64,000 nt of DNA, taken from contig JBOGLA010000018.1 in assembly GCA_050746185.1 (NCBI GenBank), positions 62,001-126,000 of the forward strand, in the 5' to 3' direction. The position numbers and the translations under genes are program-made. A model generated the notes under the pieces. The model was not told the origin of the DNA. It saw only the letters and a list, made by a program, of their open reading frames with translations, and did no database searches. This document shows, one piece after another, positions 1 to 6,786 of this stretch. The DNA comes from PALSA-188 sp050746185 (lineage in GTDB: Bacteria > Acidobacteriota > Terriglobia > Terriglobales > Acidobacteriaceae). How positions within the stretch are numbered: the stretch's first letter is position 1; each line of letters begins with the position of its first letter.

Positions 1-329
1 CACGTCTCGCAAATGCGGCGAGACATGGGGCACCCCTGCGGTGGAATCCGCGCTACACGATCAAGATCAAAGGCCGCGAACGAGGGTGTCCGCGCCACAC
101 GGGCAAAAGCAGATTCCCTTCGGCTTCGCTCAGGGCAGGCTCTCACAACCTACGTGGTCGGAATGACAGATTCTGAGCTTGAACGGCGACCCACAGGCAT
201 AAGATTGAACGTGTGGTTTTAGTCAGAGAAAACCCGATTCCCCGATTTGCGTCCTGAAGACGATTTTGCGGAAATCTTGTCAATAGGTAGAAATTACCTC
301 CAGCAAGCTATGCTGCTGGAAATGCGGCA
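1..329. other. Intergenic stretch left of the insertion sequences, no gene
   Basis: I see no credible gene. The open frames here lack a plausible start signal and resemble no family. The part at about 70-170 holds the phrases 'gtccgcgccacac', 'cttcggcttcgctcagggcagg' and 'gtcggaatgacaga'. Close variants recur at about 4990-5130 and 9410-9430, so this is probably a dispersed intergenic repeat of the host genome and not coding sequence. Confidence 0.5.
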
Positions 330-337
330 GATATAAT
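330..337. repeat. Target-site duplication, copy 1 (GATATAAT)
   Basis: The 8 bases GATATAAT lie directly outside the left inverted end of the first insertion sequence. The same word follows that element's right end (2619-2626) and the right end of the second element (4826-4833). An 8-bp duplication is the length known for the IS1595 family. Confidence 0.9.
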
Positions 338-364
338 GGCACTAATTGATTTGACTAACCCAAG
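338..364 (+). repeat. Left terminal inverted repeat of element A
   Basis: It begins GGCACTAATTGATTTGACTA and matches the reverse complement of 2592-2618 at 25 of 27 positions; the differences are at positions 11 and 13. It shares the core TTGACT with the ends of element B, so the two elements are related but distinct. Confidence 0.9.
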
Positions 365-466
365 TCGGTTAAGTTGTTGAAGCCGTGACAGGGCTTTATT
401 GTTCAGGATTTGACAGGATTGTCAAATTCTTCAGTTTTAACCAGAATCTTGTATGATGTCTCCGCC

Positions 467-939
467 ATGCCAATTACAGGCGGTCCGTATTTAGCAGCAG
501 CATTTCTGTGCGAAAAAGCGTTACGTGAAATTGATGGAGTTAACAGTTTCATTCGTGTCGTAGATCGCGATGGACCGTGACAGGCCCAACAGAGATTATG
601 GCTCCCACGGCCGTTCAGGCAACTCTGGTAGTGGTATTCAAATCCGGAATTCACAGAGGGACTGGACATCTGACGATTACGCCGATTTCGCCATCAGAAG
701 TACGTTTGACACCGCTTGTATTGCCTGTTCACTTCGACGGCGACGACGACCGTGGGCTGGCCGTCCTGTTGCCGATGGCATTTCCAATTCAAGAGCCGGG
801 ACTATACTGGTTTGATATTTCTCTGGATAATCAGTCTTTTAGTCACATACCACTAAGGGTCGTATACCATCAGGTTGCCCCGATGTCCCAGATGCCGCCC
901 AGCGCTGGCCCCAATACGGGCCTCCCACCACACCAGTAG
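467..939 (+). pseudogene. Frameshifted conserved hypothetical gene (possibly DUF6941-like), cargo of element A
   Basis: The first 37 codons from ATG 467 read MPITGGPYLAAAFLCEKALR... to FIRVVDRDGP and stop at 578-580. The family-like continuation VTGPTEIMAPTAVQATL... runs in another frame from about 577 to 939 and ends in a beta-rich region (GLYWFDISLD, IPLRVVYHQV). The two parts fit one protein of about 155 residues after a single-base correction near 561-577. From memory it resembles the bacterial DUF6941 family of small single-domain proteins of unknown function; that name is tentative. Its 3' end overlaps the opposing zinc-ribbon gene by about 100 bases. It may be a true pseudogene or a sequencing error. 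Confidence 0.6.
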
Positions 940-1219
940 CACTGGACGTGCTGACGGATGAGGGTTCGCTGGTTGGTTCACGCTTAACGACAATTCCAGC
1001 TTCCCGCATTTGCTCAAGAGGGTCCCAGTTTGTGGGCTTAGGGTCAGACGTACTCCACCATGCCGGGCCAGTTTGCATCCATACATCGCGAAGTTCTGCG
1101 ATGGAAGCATTCACGTCACTGACGCCAAATTCGGTTCCGCACGACGGACAAATTCTATAATCCATTGGCGGAGCTTCCATTTCGTATCCGCACACAGGGC
1201 ACAAATTTTCAATGTTCAT
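839..1219 (-). CDS. Zinc-ribbon protein of unknown function, cargo of element A
   Basis: The protein has about 126 residues. The N-terminus carries two CxxC knuckles, CPVCGYEM and ICPSCGTEFG, about 18 residues apart: a four-cysteine zinc ribbon. It is followed by a tryptophan-rich segment (ELRDVW, PAWWS, NWDPLEQM) and a low-complexity Ser/Thr tail. I chose the second methionine (ATG 1217-1219) because a GGAG lies 8 bases upstream of it. Small proteins of this type are common as hypotheticals. The function is unknown; nucleic-acid or protein binding is only a guess from the fold. The tail lies antisense to the 3' end of the neighbouring frameshifted gene, so its last about 30 residues may be recent additions. 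Confidence 0.65.
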   Translation of the reverse strand: MNIENLCPVCGYEMEAPPMDYRICPSCGTEFGVSDVNASIAELRDVWMQTGPAWWSTSDPKPTNWDPLEQMREAGIVVKREPTSEPSSVSTSSATGVVGGPYWGQRWAASGTSGQPDGIRPLVVCD

Positions 1220-1365
1220 TTTCTGCACTCCGTTCTGAAATAAACGAGGTTGTTAGCATGTACATGACAACGGCCCGCTAATCGCTTCGCCAGACGTACA
1301 GAGCCGTACTGAGCGGCATATAAACGCAGAATCATAACATGATAGGATGAGCCTGAGGGATTGAT

Positions 1366-1557
1366 TTGGCCGCTAAACCTAAGACCACAAGCCCAGAATA
1401 CCAGCGATTCGAGGGCGCACTGCGCCAGGTTTTAAGTGTTTCAAAAACCGAACTAGGGCACCGGGAAAAGCAATATCAGGCTTCGCGTGCGGGGAAACCG
1501 AGGCCCGGTCCTAGACCTAAACACTCTTCTTCGGGCCGCGCTTCCAGCGATAAATAA
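1366..1557 (+). CDS. Small basic ORF convergent with the transposase, cargo of element A
   Basis: 63 residues from a TTG start (MAAKPKTTSPEYQRF...), ending 14 bases before the 3' end of the transposase on the other strand. The middle reads FEGALRQVLSVSKTEL, an amphipathic helix pattern, and the tail is rich in Lys, Arg, Pro and Ser. A protein with the same layout (FTNFMRRLVAVPHSEI plus a basic tail) sits at the same place in element B (3576-3776). The conserved position and pattern argue that it is a real gene tied to this IS group. No function is known to me; DNA binding or transposition control would be guesses. Confidence 0.6.
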   Translation: MAAKPKTTSPEYQRFEGALRQVLSVSKTELGHREKQYQASRAGKPRPGPRPKHSSSGRASSDK

Positions 1558-1571
1558 TCTGACGATACGGA

Positions 1572-2570
1572 TTAGAAAGGCCTCGCTTCGTCCTTGCCAG
1601 TAACTTCCGCGAATGTAAGACGCTTCCCCGCTACTTGTGACAGAGCCAATTCAAATCGTGCAGAATCGCTAAGCTTGCGACCTTCTGAATCTTTTCGATT
1701 GTTATAACGAAATACTTGTTCGTCAACATAGCGGAACAAATGGAACGGCTCGACGGCAACGTAAGTCCCGTTCAGCCCCCTCTTGAGCAATGACCAGAAA
1801 TTCTCCATCCCGTTTGTGTGAACTCGACCGTCAACGTAACCCTGTAAATGATTCACAGTTTCGTGAACATAGTTAGCTTTTAGGGAATCATAAGAAACGG
1901 CCTGATCGGTATAAAGTTTGGAACCGTGCTCGATTTCGTTAAGAATTTGAGTCTGCAAAGTTTCGCGCCGGGTGTTGGCTACGACAGTGGCCCTGACTTT
2001 TCTCTGCTCACGATCTAGCATTCCCATGACGGCGGTCTTTGCGAGATATCGAGCCGAAGTAGTAGCTTTCCAATCGGCAGTTTCATTGCGAAGTTTCTGA
2101 ATTCGGAGCTTACGGCTCTTGTGCATGTTCCGGGCTTTCTGTCCTACGAAGGTCTCATCCACTTCCACTTCGGAGCCGGAGCCGCCAAGTTTTGTTACGG
2201 TGCCGCTCTGCAAAACGAGTCTCAATCGATGCAGCACAAACCATGCAGACTTCTGGGAGATGCCGAGATCGCGGGCAATCTCGTAACTACTAACACCATT
2301 TCGGCAGTTAACCAGCATCCACAAAGCAGGGAGCCACTTTGTAAGAGAGATCGCGCTATCCTCGAAGATGGTTCCGAGTTTTACTGAGAACTGGCGGCGG
2401 CAATCGCGACACTTCCAGCGTTTCTGGGTCTTAATCCAGTACGGTTCCTTTGCAGAACAGGCGGGACACTCTACGCCTTTCGGCCAGCGCATTCTGGCAA
2501 CTGCATCAATCGAGGTTTGCTCATCGCTGAAGTGCTGTATAACTTGTTGTAATGTCTGTGGGCTTGCCAT
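1572..2570 (-). CDS. IS1595-family (ISXO2-like) transposase of element A
   Basis: 332 residues. An N-terminal zinc ribbon (CPAC near residue 36 and CRDC near 54) and a short helix-turn-helix region precede the catalytic domain. Catalytic landmarks are VDETFVG (first Asp), YTDQAVSYD (second Asp), then HTNGMENFWSLLKRG with the Asn/Glu and the Lys of the DDN(E)K set, followed by GTYVAVEPFHLFRYVDEQ. Length and motif order are those of a full IS1595 transposase, and the gene is intact. The start ATG at 2568-2570 lies about 20 bases inside the right inverted end. It should bind the 27-bp ends and move the whole 2281-bp unit. Confidence 0.93.
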   Translation of the reverse strand: MASPQTLQQVIQHFSDEQTSIDAVARMRWPKGVECPACSAKEPYWIKTQKRWKCRDCRRQFSVKLGTIFEDSAISLTKWLPALWMLVNCRNGVSSYEIARDLGISQKSAWFVLHRLRLVLQSGTVTKLGGSGSEVEVDETFVGQKARNMHKSRKLRIQKLRNETADWKATTSARYLAKTAVMGMLDREQRKVRATVVANTRRETLQTQILNEIEHGSKLYTDQAVSYDSLKANYVHETVNHLQGYVDGRVHTNGMENFWSLLKRGLNGTYVAVEPFHLFRYVDEQVFRYNNRKDSEGRKLSDSARFELALSQVAGKRLTFAEVTGKDEARPF

Positions 2571-2591
2571 GACCCAACTTTAGCAAAATCG

Positions 2592-2618
2592 CTTGGGTTA
2601 GTCAAGTTAATTAGTGCC
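2592..2618 (-). repeat. Right terminal inverted repeat of element A
   Basis: The reverse complement of this stretch begins GGCACTAATTAACTTGACTA and matches 338-364 at 25 of 27 positions. The transposase gene starts just inside it. Confidence 0.9.
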
Positions 2619-2626
2619 GATATAAT
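2619..2626. repeat. Target-site duplication, copy 2, shared by both elements (GATATAAT)
   Basis: These 8 bases are at once the right-hand duplication of element A and the left-hand duplication of element B. No other sequence separates the two elements. Confidence 0.9.
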
Positions 2627-2653
2627 GGTAATAATATATTTGACTGACTAACG
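2627..2653 (+). repeat. Left terminal inverted repeat of element B
   Basis: It begins GGTAATAATATATTTGACTG and matches the reverse complement of 4799-4825 at about 25 of 27 positions. It starts immediately after the shared GATATAAT and runs to within 3 bases of the stop codon of the DUF3800-like gene. Confidence 0.9.
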
Positions 2654-2655
2654 TG

Positions 2656-3459
2656 CTACTCTGAATCTAAATTTCTAGCGGCGATCTGCTGAACAGACCT
2701 GCGTAGGTTAGAGAAACGTTGTGCATCGTAAAGCCAGAAGTCATCTCGCGAACGAAAATTTCTTAGAGCCAGCATGTAGCTTGGCCGCACTTTCACGGTG
2801 AGGTCTCCGTCAGCCCATATCGCATATTTATATGCTTCATAGGCGAGCAAGTCTGCTGCCTGAACTGGCCATGCGCGAGCGCTATCTACAAACGTCAGGT
2901 CTCCAATGTGTCGGGCATTTGGGTCATTCGCCTTTGCGAGCAGTCTTTTCAGTTCGCCATAGCAGATGACAGCCCACCCATCAGTGTTCTCATTGGAATC
3001 AAATACAAAGTGCATCACGACTCCAGGTTTGCAGTGACGAATAGTTCTCAGAACACATGTGCGAAATGCCATGAACATCGGATTATCGGGTGCCCTCAAT
3101 GTATCGGTCGCTCCGCACAACATCTGCCGTTCTTCTGCGCTTTGCTTTTGCCACTCGCTTCTGCGGACGCCATGCGCGAAAGGATAGACCTTGTATTTTC
3201 CGATCACGGTCAGCAGCTCGAAAAGAAATTGTTTGCGCCGAAGTTCGCTCCAACCCTTATACGGCCCGACTCTTTGCTTGTTCTGATCTCTAGCCCAGTA
3301 CTGCTTCGCATGAAATTCCGGCACCTTGTACTCATTGAGGATTTGTCGCCAGCCGCGTTCAAATTTTGCCCATTGGCCGCTGCCTCCCCAGTAGCCAGCA
3401 ATCAGGCAGTAAGGCGAGTCTTTATGGGTGCCGCTGTCGTCCATGTAAACGCGAATCAT
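2656..3459 (-). CDS. DUF3800-like protein, cargo of element B
   Basis: About 267 residues from ATG 3457-3459. The N-terminus IRVYMDDSGTHKDSPY is the hallmark of DUF3800 proteins, where an acidic residue after a hydrophobic strand opens an RNase-H-like fold. Later acidic and basic positions include FHAKQYW, FVFDSN and FVDSARAWPVQAADLLAYEAYK, whose Q-A-AD-L-AY pattern is typical of the C-terminal half. A longer frame to 3591 exists, but the family starts at MIRVY. DUF3800 proteins are often found on phages and mobile elements, with no proven activity that I can name. Here it lies entirely between the inverted ends, so it is a passenger. It diverges from the small ORF at 3576. Confidence 0.8.
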   Translation of the reverse strand: MIRVYMDDSGTHKDSPYCLIAGYWGGSGQWAKFERGWRQILNEYKVPEFHAKQYWARDQNKQRVGPYKGWSELRRKQFLFELLTVIGKYKVYPFAHGVRRSEWQKQSAEERQMLCGATDTLRAPDNPMFMAFRTCVLRTIRHCKPGVVMHFVFDSNENTDGWAVICYGELKRLLAKANDPNARHIGDLTFVDSARAWPVQAADLLAYEAYKYAIWADGDLTVKVRPSYMLALRNFRSRDDFWLYDAQRFSNLRRSVQQIAARNLDSE

Positions 3460-3575
3460 GGCAAAACGTTTGCTGACGAGCCGATCTGTCAGCGGATGAG
3501 TACCGCGCACGTAACCAATCACCCAACTACCCGCGAGTTGACTTTTGCAGCGCAACAGGACACACTTTTCCTGTC

Positions 3576-3776
3576 GTGCCGCAAAAGCCAACTCGCCCGA
3601 CCCACTCGGCCAAGAATGTTGAGGGCGATTTCGGTAAGTTCACGAATTTTATGCGGCGTCTGGTTGCCGTTCCCCATTCGGAGATCAAAGCTAAACTGGA
3701 CGCCGAGAAGCAAGCGAAGCGACGGCGGCAGAAGCGATCTTCCGCTTCGGGCCACGCTTCCCGCGCAAAGGATTAG
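3576..3776 (+). CDS. Small basic ORF overlapping the transposase 3' end, cargo of element B
   Basis: 66 residues from a GTG start. The core FGKFTNFMRRLVAVPHSEIKA is followed by a Lys/Arg-rich stretch (EKQAKRRRQKR) and a Ser/Ala tail. It overlaps the last 4 bases of the convergent transposase gene. It corresponds in size, position and core pattern to the ORF at 1366-1557 in element A. Small proteins with a VPH-EIK core are frequent hypotheticals beside ISXO2-like transposases in Acidobacteria, as far as I recall. The gene is likely real and the function unknown. Confidence 0.65.
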   Translation: MPQKPTRPTHSAKNVEGDFGKFTNFMRRLVAVPHSEIKAKLDAEKQAKRRRQKRSSASGHASRAKD

Positions 3777-4777
3777 AAAGGCGTGGTACCCTCCTTACCC
3801 GTTACTTCGGCGAAGGTCAGTCTCTTTCCAACAACCTGAGTCATTGCGAGATGAAACCTGTCCGCGTCAGTCAATGGATCGTCGCGGGTTGCGCGATTGT
3901 TGTAGCGGAATAGCTGCTCATCCACGTATCGAAACAGGTGGAATGGTTCCACGGCAACGTAAGTTCCATTCAGCCCACGCTTCAGCAATGACCAGAAGTT
4001 TTCCATTCCCTGAGTGTGAACTTGCCCGTCCACGTATCGCTCAAGGTGGTTGACGATTTTGTGCTCGTACTCATCGGCAAAGTGCTTGTAGTTGTCGAAC
4101 TCATCAGTGTGCAGAGTCGCGCCTTTTTCCGCGTTCTCTCGCACGAAAGACTGGACATTACTAAGGCGGCGATCTGAGACTACTTTCGCTCTGGCGCGAC
4201 CGCCACGTTCCAGCATTCCGAGCACTACGGTCTTTCCAAGATAGCGCGAGGACAGCACGGATTTGTGATCGGGAATTTCGTTGCGAAGCCGATGCAGTTT
4301 CAGCTTGCGGCTCTTGTGCATGTTCCGAGCCTTACCGCCGATGAAACTCTCGTCAACTTCGACGGGTGGGCTATCAGGGCCACCTAGTTTCACGAATGAC
4401 TTTGACTGAATAGCAAGCCGGATGCGATGCAGCATAAACCATGCCGACTTCTGAGTTACGCCGATTGCCCGATGCAGTTCATAGCTACTGATTCCGTTTT
4501 TGCAGTTCACAACAAGCCATACGGCGGGAAGCCATTTATCTAAGGGAATCGGGCTGTCCTCAAATACGGTGCCAACCTTCAGGGAAAACTTCTGTTTGGG
4601 GTGATCGCCGTAGCAGCGATACAGCTTCGCCTTTTCGAGATAGGTTACTTTCTCGGAATCGCAGTGAGAGCAGCGAACTTTCCCGTCAAGCCAGCGAACG
4701 GAAATCATGAACTGACGGCAGTTCTCGGCATCCCGAAAGAACTGCATGGCCTGTTGAAGTGTCTTTGGGATTTCCAT
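3773..4777 (-). CDS. IS1595-family (ISXO2-like) transposase of element B
   Basis: 334 residues and intact. The N-terminus holds a zinc-ribbon-like segment (CSHC, then CYGDH, so the second knuckle is altered from CxxC). The catalytic domain shows VDESFIGGKARNMHKSRK, HTDEFDNYKHF and HTQGMENFWSLLKRG. The usual HTN is HTQ here, leaving the following Glu as the third acidic candidate. The block GLNGTYVAVEPFHLFRYVDEQ is identical to that of the transposase at 1572-2570, while other parts differ strongly. The start ATG is at 4775-4777, 21 bases inside the right inverted end. Confidence 0.92.
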   Translation of the reverse strand: MEIPKTLQQAMQFFRDAENCRQFMISVRWLDGKVRCSHCDSEKVTYLEKAKLYRCYGDHPKQKFSLKVGTVFEDSPIPLDKWLPAVWLVVNCKNGISSYELHRAIGVTQKSAWFMLHRIRLAIQSKSFVKLGGPDSPPVEVDESFIGGKARNMHKSRKLKLHRLRNEIPDHKSVLSSRYLGKTVVLGMLERGGRARAKVVSDRRLSNVQSFVRENAEKGATLHTDEFDNYKHFADEYEHKIVNHLERYVDGQVHTQGMENFWSLLKRGLNGTYVAVEPFHLFRYVDEQLFRYNNRATRDDPLTDADRFHLAMTQVVGKRLTFAEVTGKEGTTPF

Positions 4778-4798
4778 GCAACGAATGTAGCAGGAAAG

Positions 4799-4825
4799 CG
4801 ATAGTCAGTCAAGTATATTATTACC
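4799..4825 (-). repeat. Right terminal inverted repeat of element B
   Basis: The reverse complement begins GGTAATAATATACTTGACTG and pairs with 2627-2653 at about 25 of 27 positions. Confidence 0.9.
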
Positions 4826-4833
4826 GATATAAT
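4826..4833. repeat. Target-site duplication, copy 3 (GATATAAT)
   Basis: Third copy of the 8-bp word, immediately outside the right inverted end of element B. Joining 1-337 directly to 4834 onward would restore a single GATATAAT site. Confidence 0.9.
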
Positions 4834-5163
4834 TTTGGAAATCGTGGCCCAGTTACCTATCAAATCTGTCATACTTAATATAGGGGTTGAACATTTACTC
4901 GGAACAAACTGTCTTGTCAGGAGTTTAAGCAATTCGCGACTGTGCTACCCGGCAGAATGGCCCTCGAGAAACAGATCCGGTTTGACTCAAGCTCAGGGCA
5001 GGTTCCTCACAGCTGAAGTCCTCTAGGAACGGCAATTTTCATCAGCTGAAGCAATCGCAAAGGGCGCGGACGTCCGCGCCACACTGGCACGAATAGAATC
5101 CTCACAACGGAAGTCGTTCGGAATGATAATGAGTTGAATTAAGAATATTGAAGGATGGCAAAC
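4834..5163. other. Intergenic stretch right of the insertion sequences, no gene
   Basis: No gene is supported. The segment around 4985-5130 repeats wording found at about 70-170 ('gctcagggcagg', 'gtccgcgccacac', 'gtcggaatga'), a probable dispersed intergenic repeat. It once adjoined 1-337, so the two repeat-like stretches may have belonged to the same intergenic region before the insertions. Confidence 0.45.
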
Positions 5164-5187
5164 AGCGGCCTTAGAGGCCGCTTTTTT
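5164..5187 (+). terminator. Intrinsic terminator or attenuator
   Basis: AGCGGCCT, TAG and AGGCCGCT form a perfect 8-bp stem with a 3-base loop, followed by a run of six T. It lies upstream of the gene at 5225, so it either ends a transcript coming from the left or attenuates that gene. I see no gene on the left that obviously needs it. Confidence 0.7.
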
Positions 5188-5224
5188 ATTGGCAAGTCAA
5201 CACGGAGGTTCACAAAACAAATCT

Positions 5225-5680
5225 ATGAAAATCATCACTGAAGGTGAAACTTGCAAGCAGCGGGGGGAGTGGGCGGAGTTGTGTTTTATGGCGAGGGCGG
5301 CGGACCGTGGATTCACGGTGTCGAAGCCGCACGGGGATTCGGCAAGCTATGACGTGGGCGTGGAGAGTAATGGGCGGTTCCTGCGCGTGCAGATAAAGTC
5401 GACGACGTTTCAGCGGAAGGGATCGTTTACGTGCAACATCATTGGTCCGAAGCGGGAGCGGTATGCCAGCGGAAAGCTGGACTTCTTTGCGGTACTTTTA
5501 GTGCCGCTGGATGTGTGGTATCTCATTCCCTTTGAAGTGGCGGAGGATAATCACTCGTTAAACTTGACGCCGCGAAAAGGGCATAAGTTTTCGCAATACA
5601 TGGAAGCGTGGGATCTTTTGCGAGGCAGGGAGCACAGTACGCCGATCCGGCAGACGCGAAGGAAAGCAGTGCGGCTGTGA
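5225..5680 (+). CDS. PD-(D/E)XK-type nuclease-like protein
   Basis: 151 residues. The sequence has the layout of a small PD-(D/E)XK endonuclease family (PDDEXK_5-like): a helix with GEWAELCFMARAADRGF, then SKPHGDSASYDVGVES with the metal-binding Asp, and LRVQIKST, where Gln replaces the second acidic residue and the catalytic Lys is kept. A Q-x-K variant occurs in many members. The rest is beta-rich (DFFAVLLVPLDVWYLIPFE). I prefer ATG 5225; a TTG 36 bases upstream is also in frame but would lie inside the terminator-like hairpin. It stands alone, with no modification gene beside it, so the role (repair, restriction or vestigial) is open. Confidence 0.7.
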   Translation: MKIITEGETCKQRGEWAELCFMARAADRGFTVSKPHGDSASYDVGVESNGRFLRVQIKSTTFQRKGSFTCNIIGPKRERYASGKLDFFAVLLVPLDVWYLIPFEVAEDNHSLNLTPRKGHKFSQYMEAWDLLRGREHSTPIRQTRRKAVRL

Positions 5681-6011
5681 AAGGCGCTGACAGAAGTCCC
5701 CGCGCGAACAAGCAAAAGGCTTTAGAGAGTTGGTTTCAAATAGGGCCCTTCCATGCATAGGTCCTTCGTTGGGGTCCTTCGCGGAGCGAAGGACCCGCTG
5801 CCTCAGGATGACAAGTTCAGGAGGTTCGAAAGCAGATACTCCCACGCGCTAGAAAACGACTGCACCTGGTTAACCGCAGGGAATCGAATGATTCGAAAAT
5901 TGAAGAGCGGGGAGACATTAATCACGTTACAGCCGCGCGGACAAGTCCCGGTTTTGAGCAGCGCGGCTGAACGGCGTCTTTGATGTGCCTTCACTCATCT
6001 AACATAAGCGG
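5681..6011. other. Intergenic stretch with one hairpin repeat, no gene
   Basis: No credible coding frame. It holds a perfect hairpin at 5772-5796 followed by 'ctcaggatgacaag', wording typical of dispersed intergenic repeats. The remainder up to the reductase start shows nothing I can name. Confidence 0.45.
5772..5796. repeat. Perfect hairpin, dispersed intergenic repeat type
   Basis: GGGTCCTTCGC and GCGAAGGACCC form an 11-bp perfect stem around GGA. No T-run follows, so it is more likely a palindromic repeat than a terminator. Confidence 0.6.
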
Positions 6012-6734
6012 ATGAGCCCATTCCAGACCTTCACCGCGCGCCTGACTCAGTCTCTAGCTCTGTCTGGATTCACCAAGCACCTCGACTTTGAACTGGAGGG
6101 CGTGGCGCGTTTTGGTTTCGTGGCGGGGCAGTGGCTTTCATTCAAACATACCAAGCCGGACGGCGAAGAAATCACTCGCGCGTATTCGATCGCTTCGCCT
6201 CCAGGCGATAATGCCCGGTTGGCACTGTGTTTGAACCGGGTGCAAGACGGCTTCATGTCAAATTTTCTTTGCGACATGCGGGAAGGCGACGAACTGCAAT
6301 GCCAGGGTCCATTCGGCGATTTCATTCTGCGCCCTCCCCTCCGCGACACCATTTTTATCGCCACCGGAACTGGGATCGCCCCGTTCCGATCCATGCTGCA
6401 CTGGCTGCTGGCGGACGAATCACGGCATCAGGATAAGCAGATGTGGCTGGTCTTCGGGAACCGCACGGAAGCGGACATTTATTATCACGCGGAATTTTTG
6501 CGGCTGGCGAACGATCACAGCAACTTCCATTATCTGCCGACGTTGAGCCGTGGCGAGCCCGGCTGGCGGGGGCTTCGCGGATACGTCCAGGAGCATGTGC
6601 CTTCAATTGCCGCGGGGCGGACTGACATGCACGCGTACGTCTGCGGGCTGGACAAGATGGTCAAAGCCAATCGCGATCTGCTGAGGAGCCAGGGATGGGA
6701 CAGGAAATCCATCCTATATGAGAAGTACGACTGA
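6012..6734 (+). CDS. Ferredoxin-NADP(+) reductase family flavoprotein
   Basis: 240 residues, the usual size for a compact bacterial FNR. The N-terminal FAD domain has the RAYSIAS motif (RxYS, near residue 57) and the GPFGDF loop. The C-terminal NADP domain has ATGTGIAPFRSML, then VFGNRTEADIYY, YVCGLDKMV, and the ending YEKYD. It should pass electrons between NAD(P)H and ferredoxin or a flavodoxin in the cytoplasm. EngB follows after a 52-base gap and could be co-transcribed. The start ATG 6012 has no strong ribosome site but fits the family N-terminus. Confidence 0.88.
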   Translation: MSPFQTFTARLTQSLALSGFTKHLDFELEGVARFGFVAGQWLSFKHTKPDGEEITRAYSIASPPGDNARLALCLNRVQDGFMSNFLCDMREGDELQCQGPFGDFILRPPLRDTIFIATGTGIAPFRSMLHWLLADESRHQDKQMWLVFGNRTEADIYYHAEFLRLANDHSNFHYLPTLSRGEPGWRGLRGYVQEHVPSIAAGRTDMHAYVCGLDKMVKANRDLLRSQGWDRKSILYEKYD

Positions 6735-6786
6735 CTTCCCAAGCAGTCGCTCTTGCAACTTGCCCGTCAAACCTGCAAACTAATTC

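Larger units (their letters stand above)
338..2618 (-). mobile_element. IS1595-family insertion sequence A with three cargo genes (2281 bp)
   Basis: The element is bounded by imperfect inverted ends at 338-364 and 2592-2618, 25 of 27 bases matching; each starts GGCACTAATT when read inward. It is flanked by the 8-bp duplication GATATAAT. It encodes an ISXO2-like transposase (1572-2570, minus). It also carries a frameshifted conserved gene (467-939), a zinc-ribbon gene (839-1219, minus) and a small basic ORF (1366-1557) convergent with the transposase. Intact ends and a perfect target duplication suggest a recent insertion. Passenger genes are known in the IS1595 family; this particular set I do not recognise. 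Orientation is given by the transposase. Confidence 0.9.
2627..4825 (-). mobile_element. IS1595-family insertion sequence B with DUF3800-like cargo (2199 bp)
   Basis: The inverted ends at 2627-2653 and 4799-4825 match at about 25 of 27 positions (GGTAATAATATATTTGACTG read inward from the left). Flanking GATATAAT words lie at 2619-2626 and 4826-4833. Contents are a DUF3800-like gene (2656-3459, minus), a small basic ORF (3576-3776, plus) and an ISXO2-like transposase (3773-4777, minus). The transposase is clearly homologous to that of element A but not nearly identical, and the end sequences differ, so this is a second element and not a duplicated copy. It abuts element A exactly at the shared duplication. 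Confidence 0.9.

Noticed and set aside
410..457. Promoter with TTGACA (410-415) and TATGAT (452-457) before the frameshifted gene
   Set aside because: The spacing of 36 bases is far from the 16-18 required.
561..580. Programmed ribosomal frameshifting in the DUF6941-like gene
   Set aside because: No slippery run or downstream structure is visible at the shift; decay or a base error is simpler.
2908..4053. 381-aa plus-strand open frame
   Set aside because: It is antisense to the DUF3800-like gene and the transposase, with no family sequence.
338..4825. The two insertion sequences as a composite transposon with a central cargo
   Set aside because: Nothing lies between them except the 8-bp word, and each element has its own complete ends and cargo.
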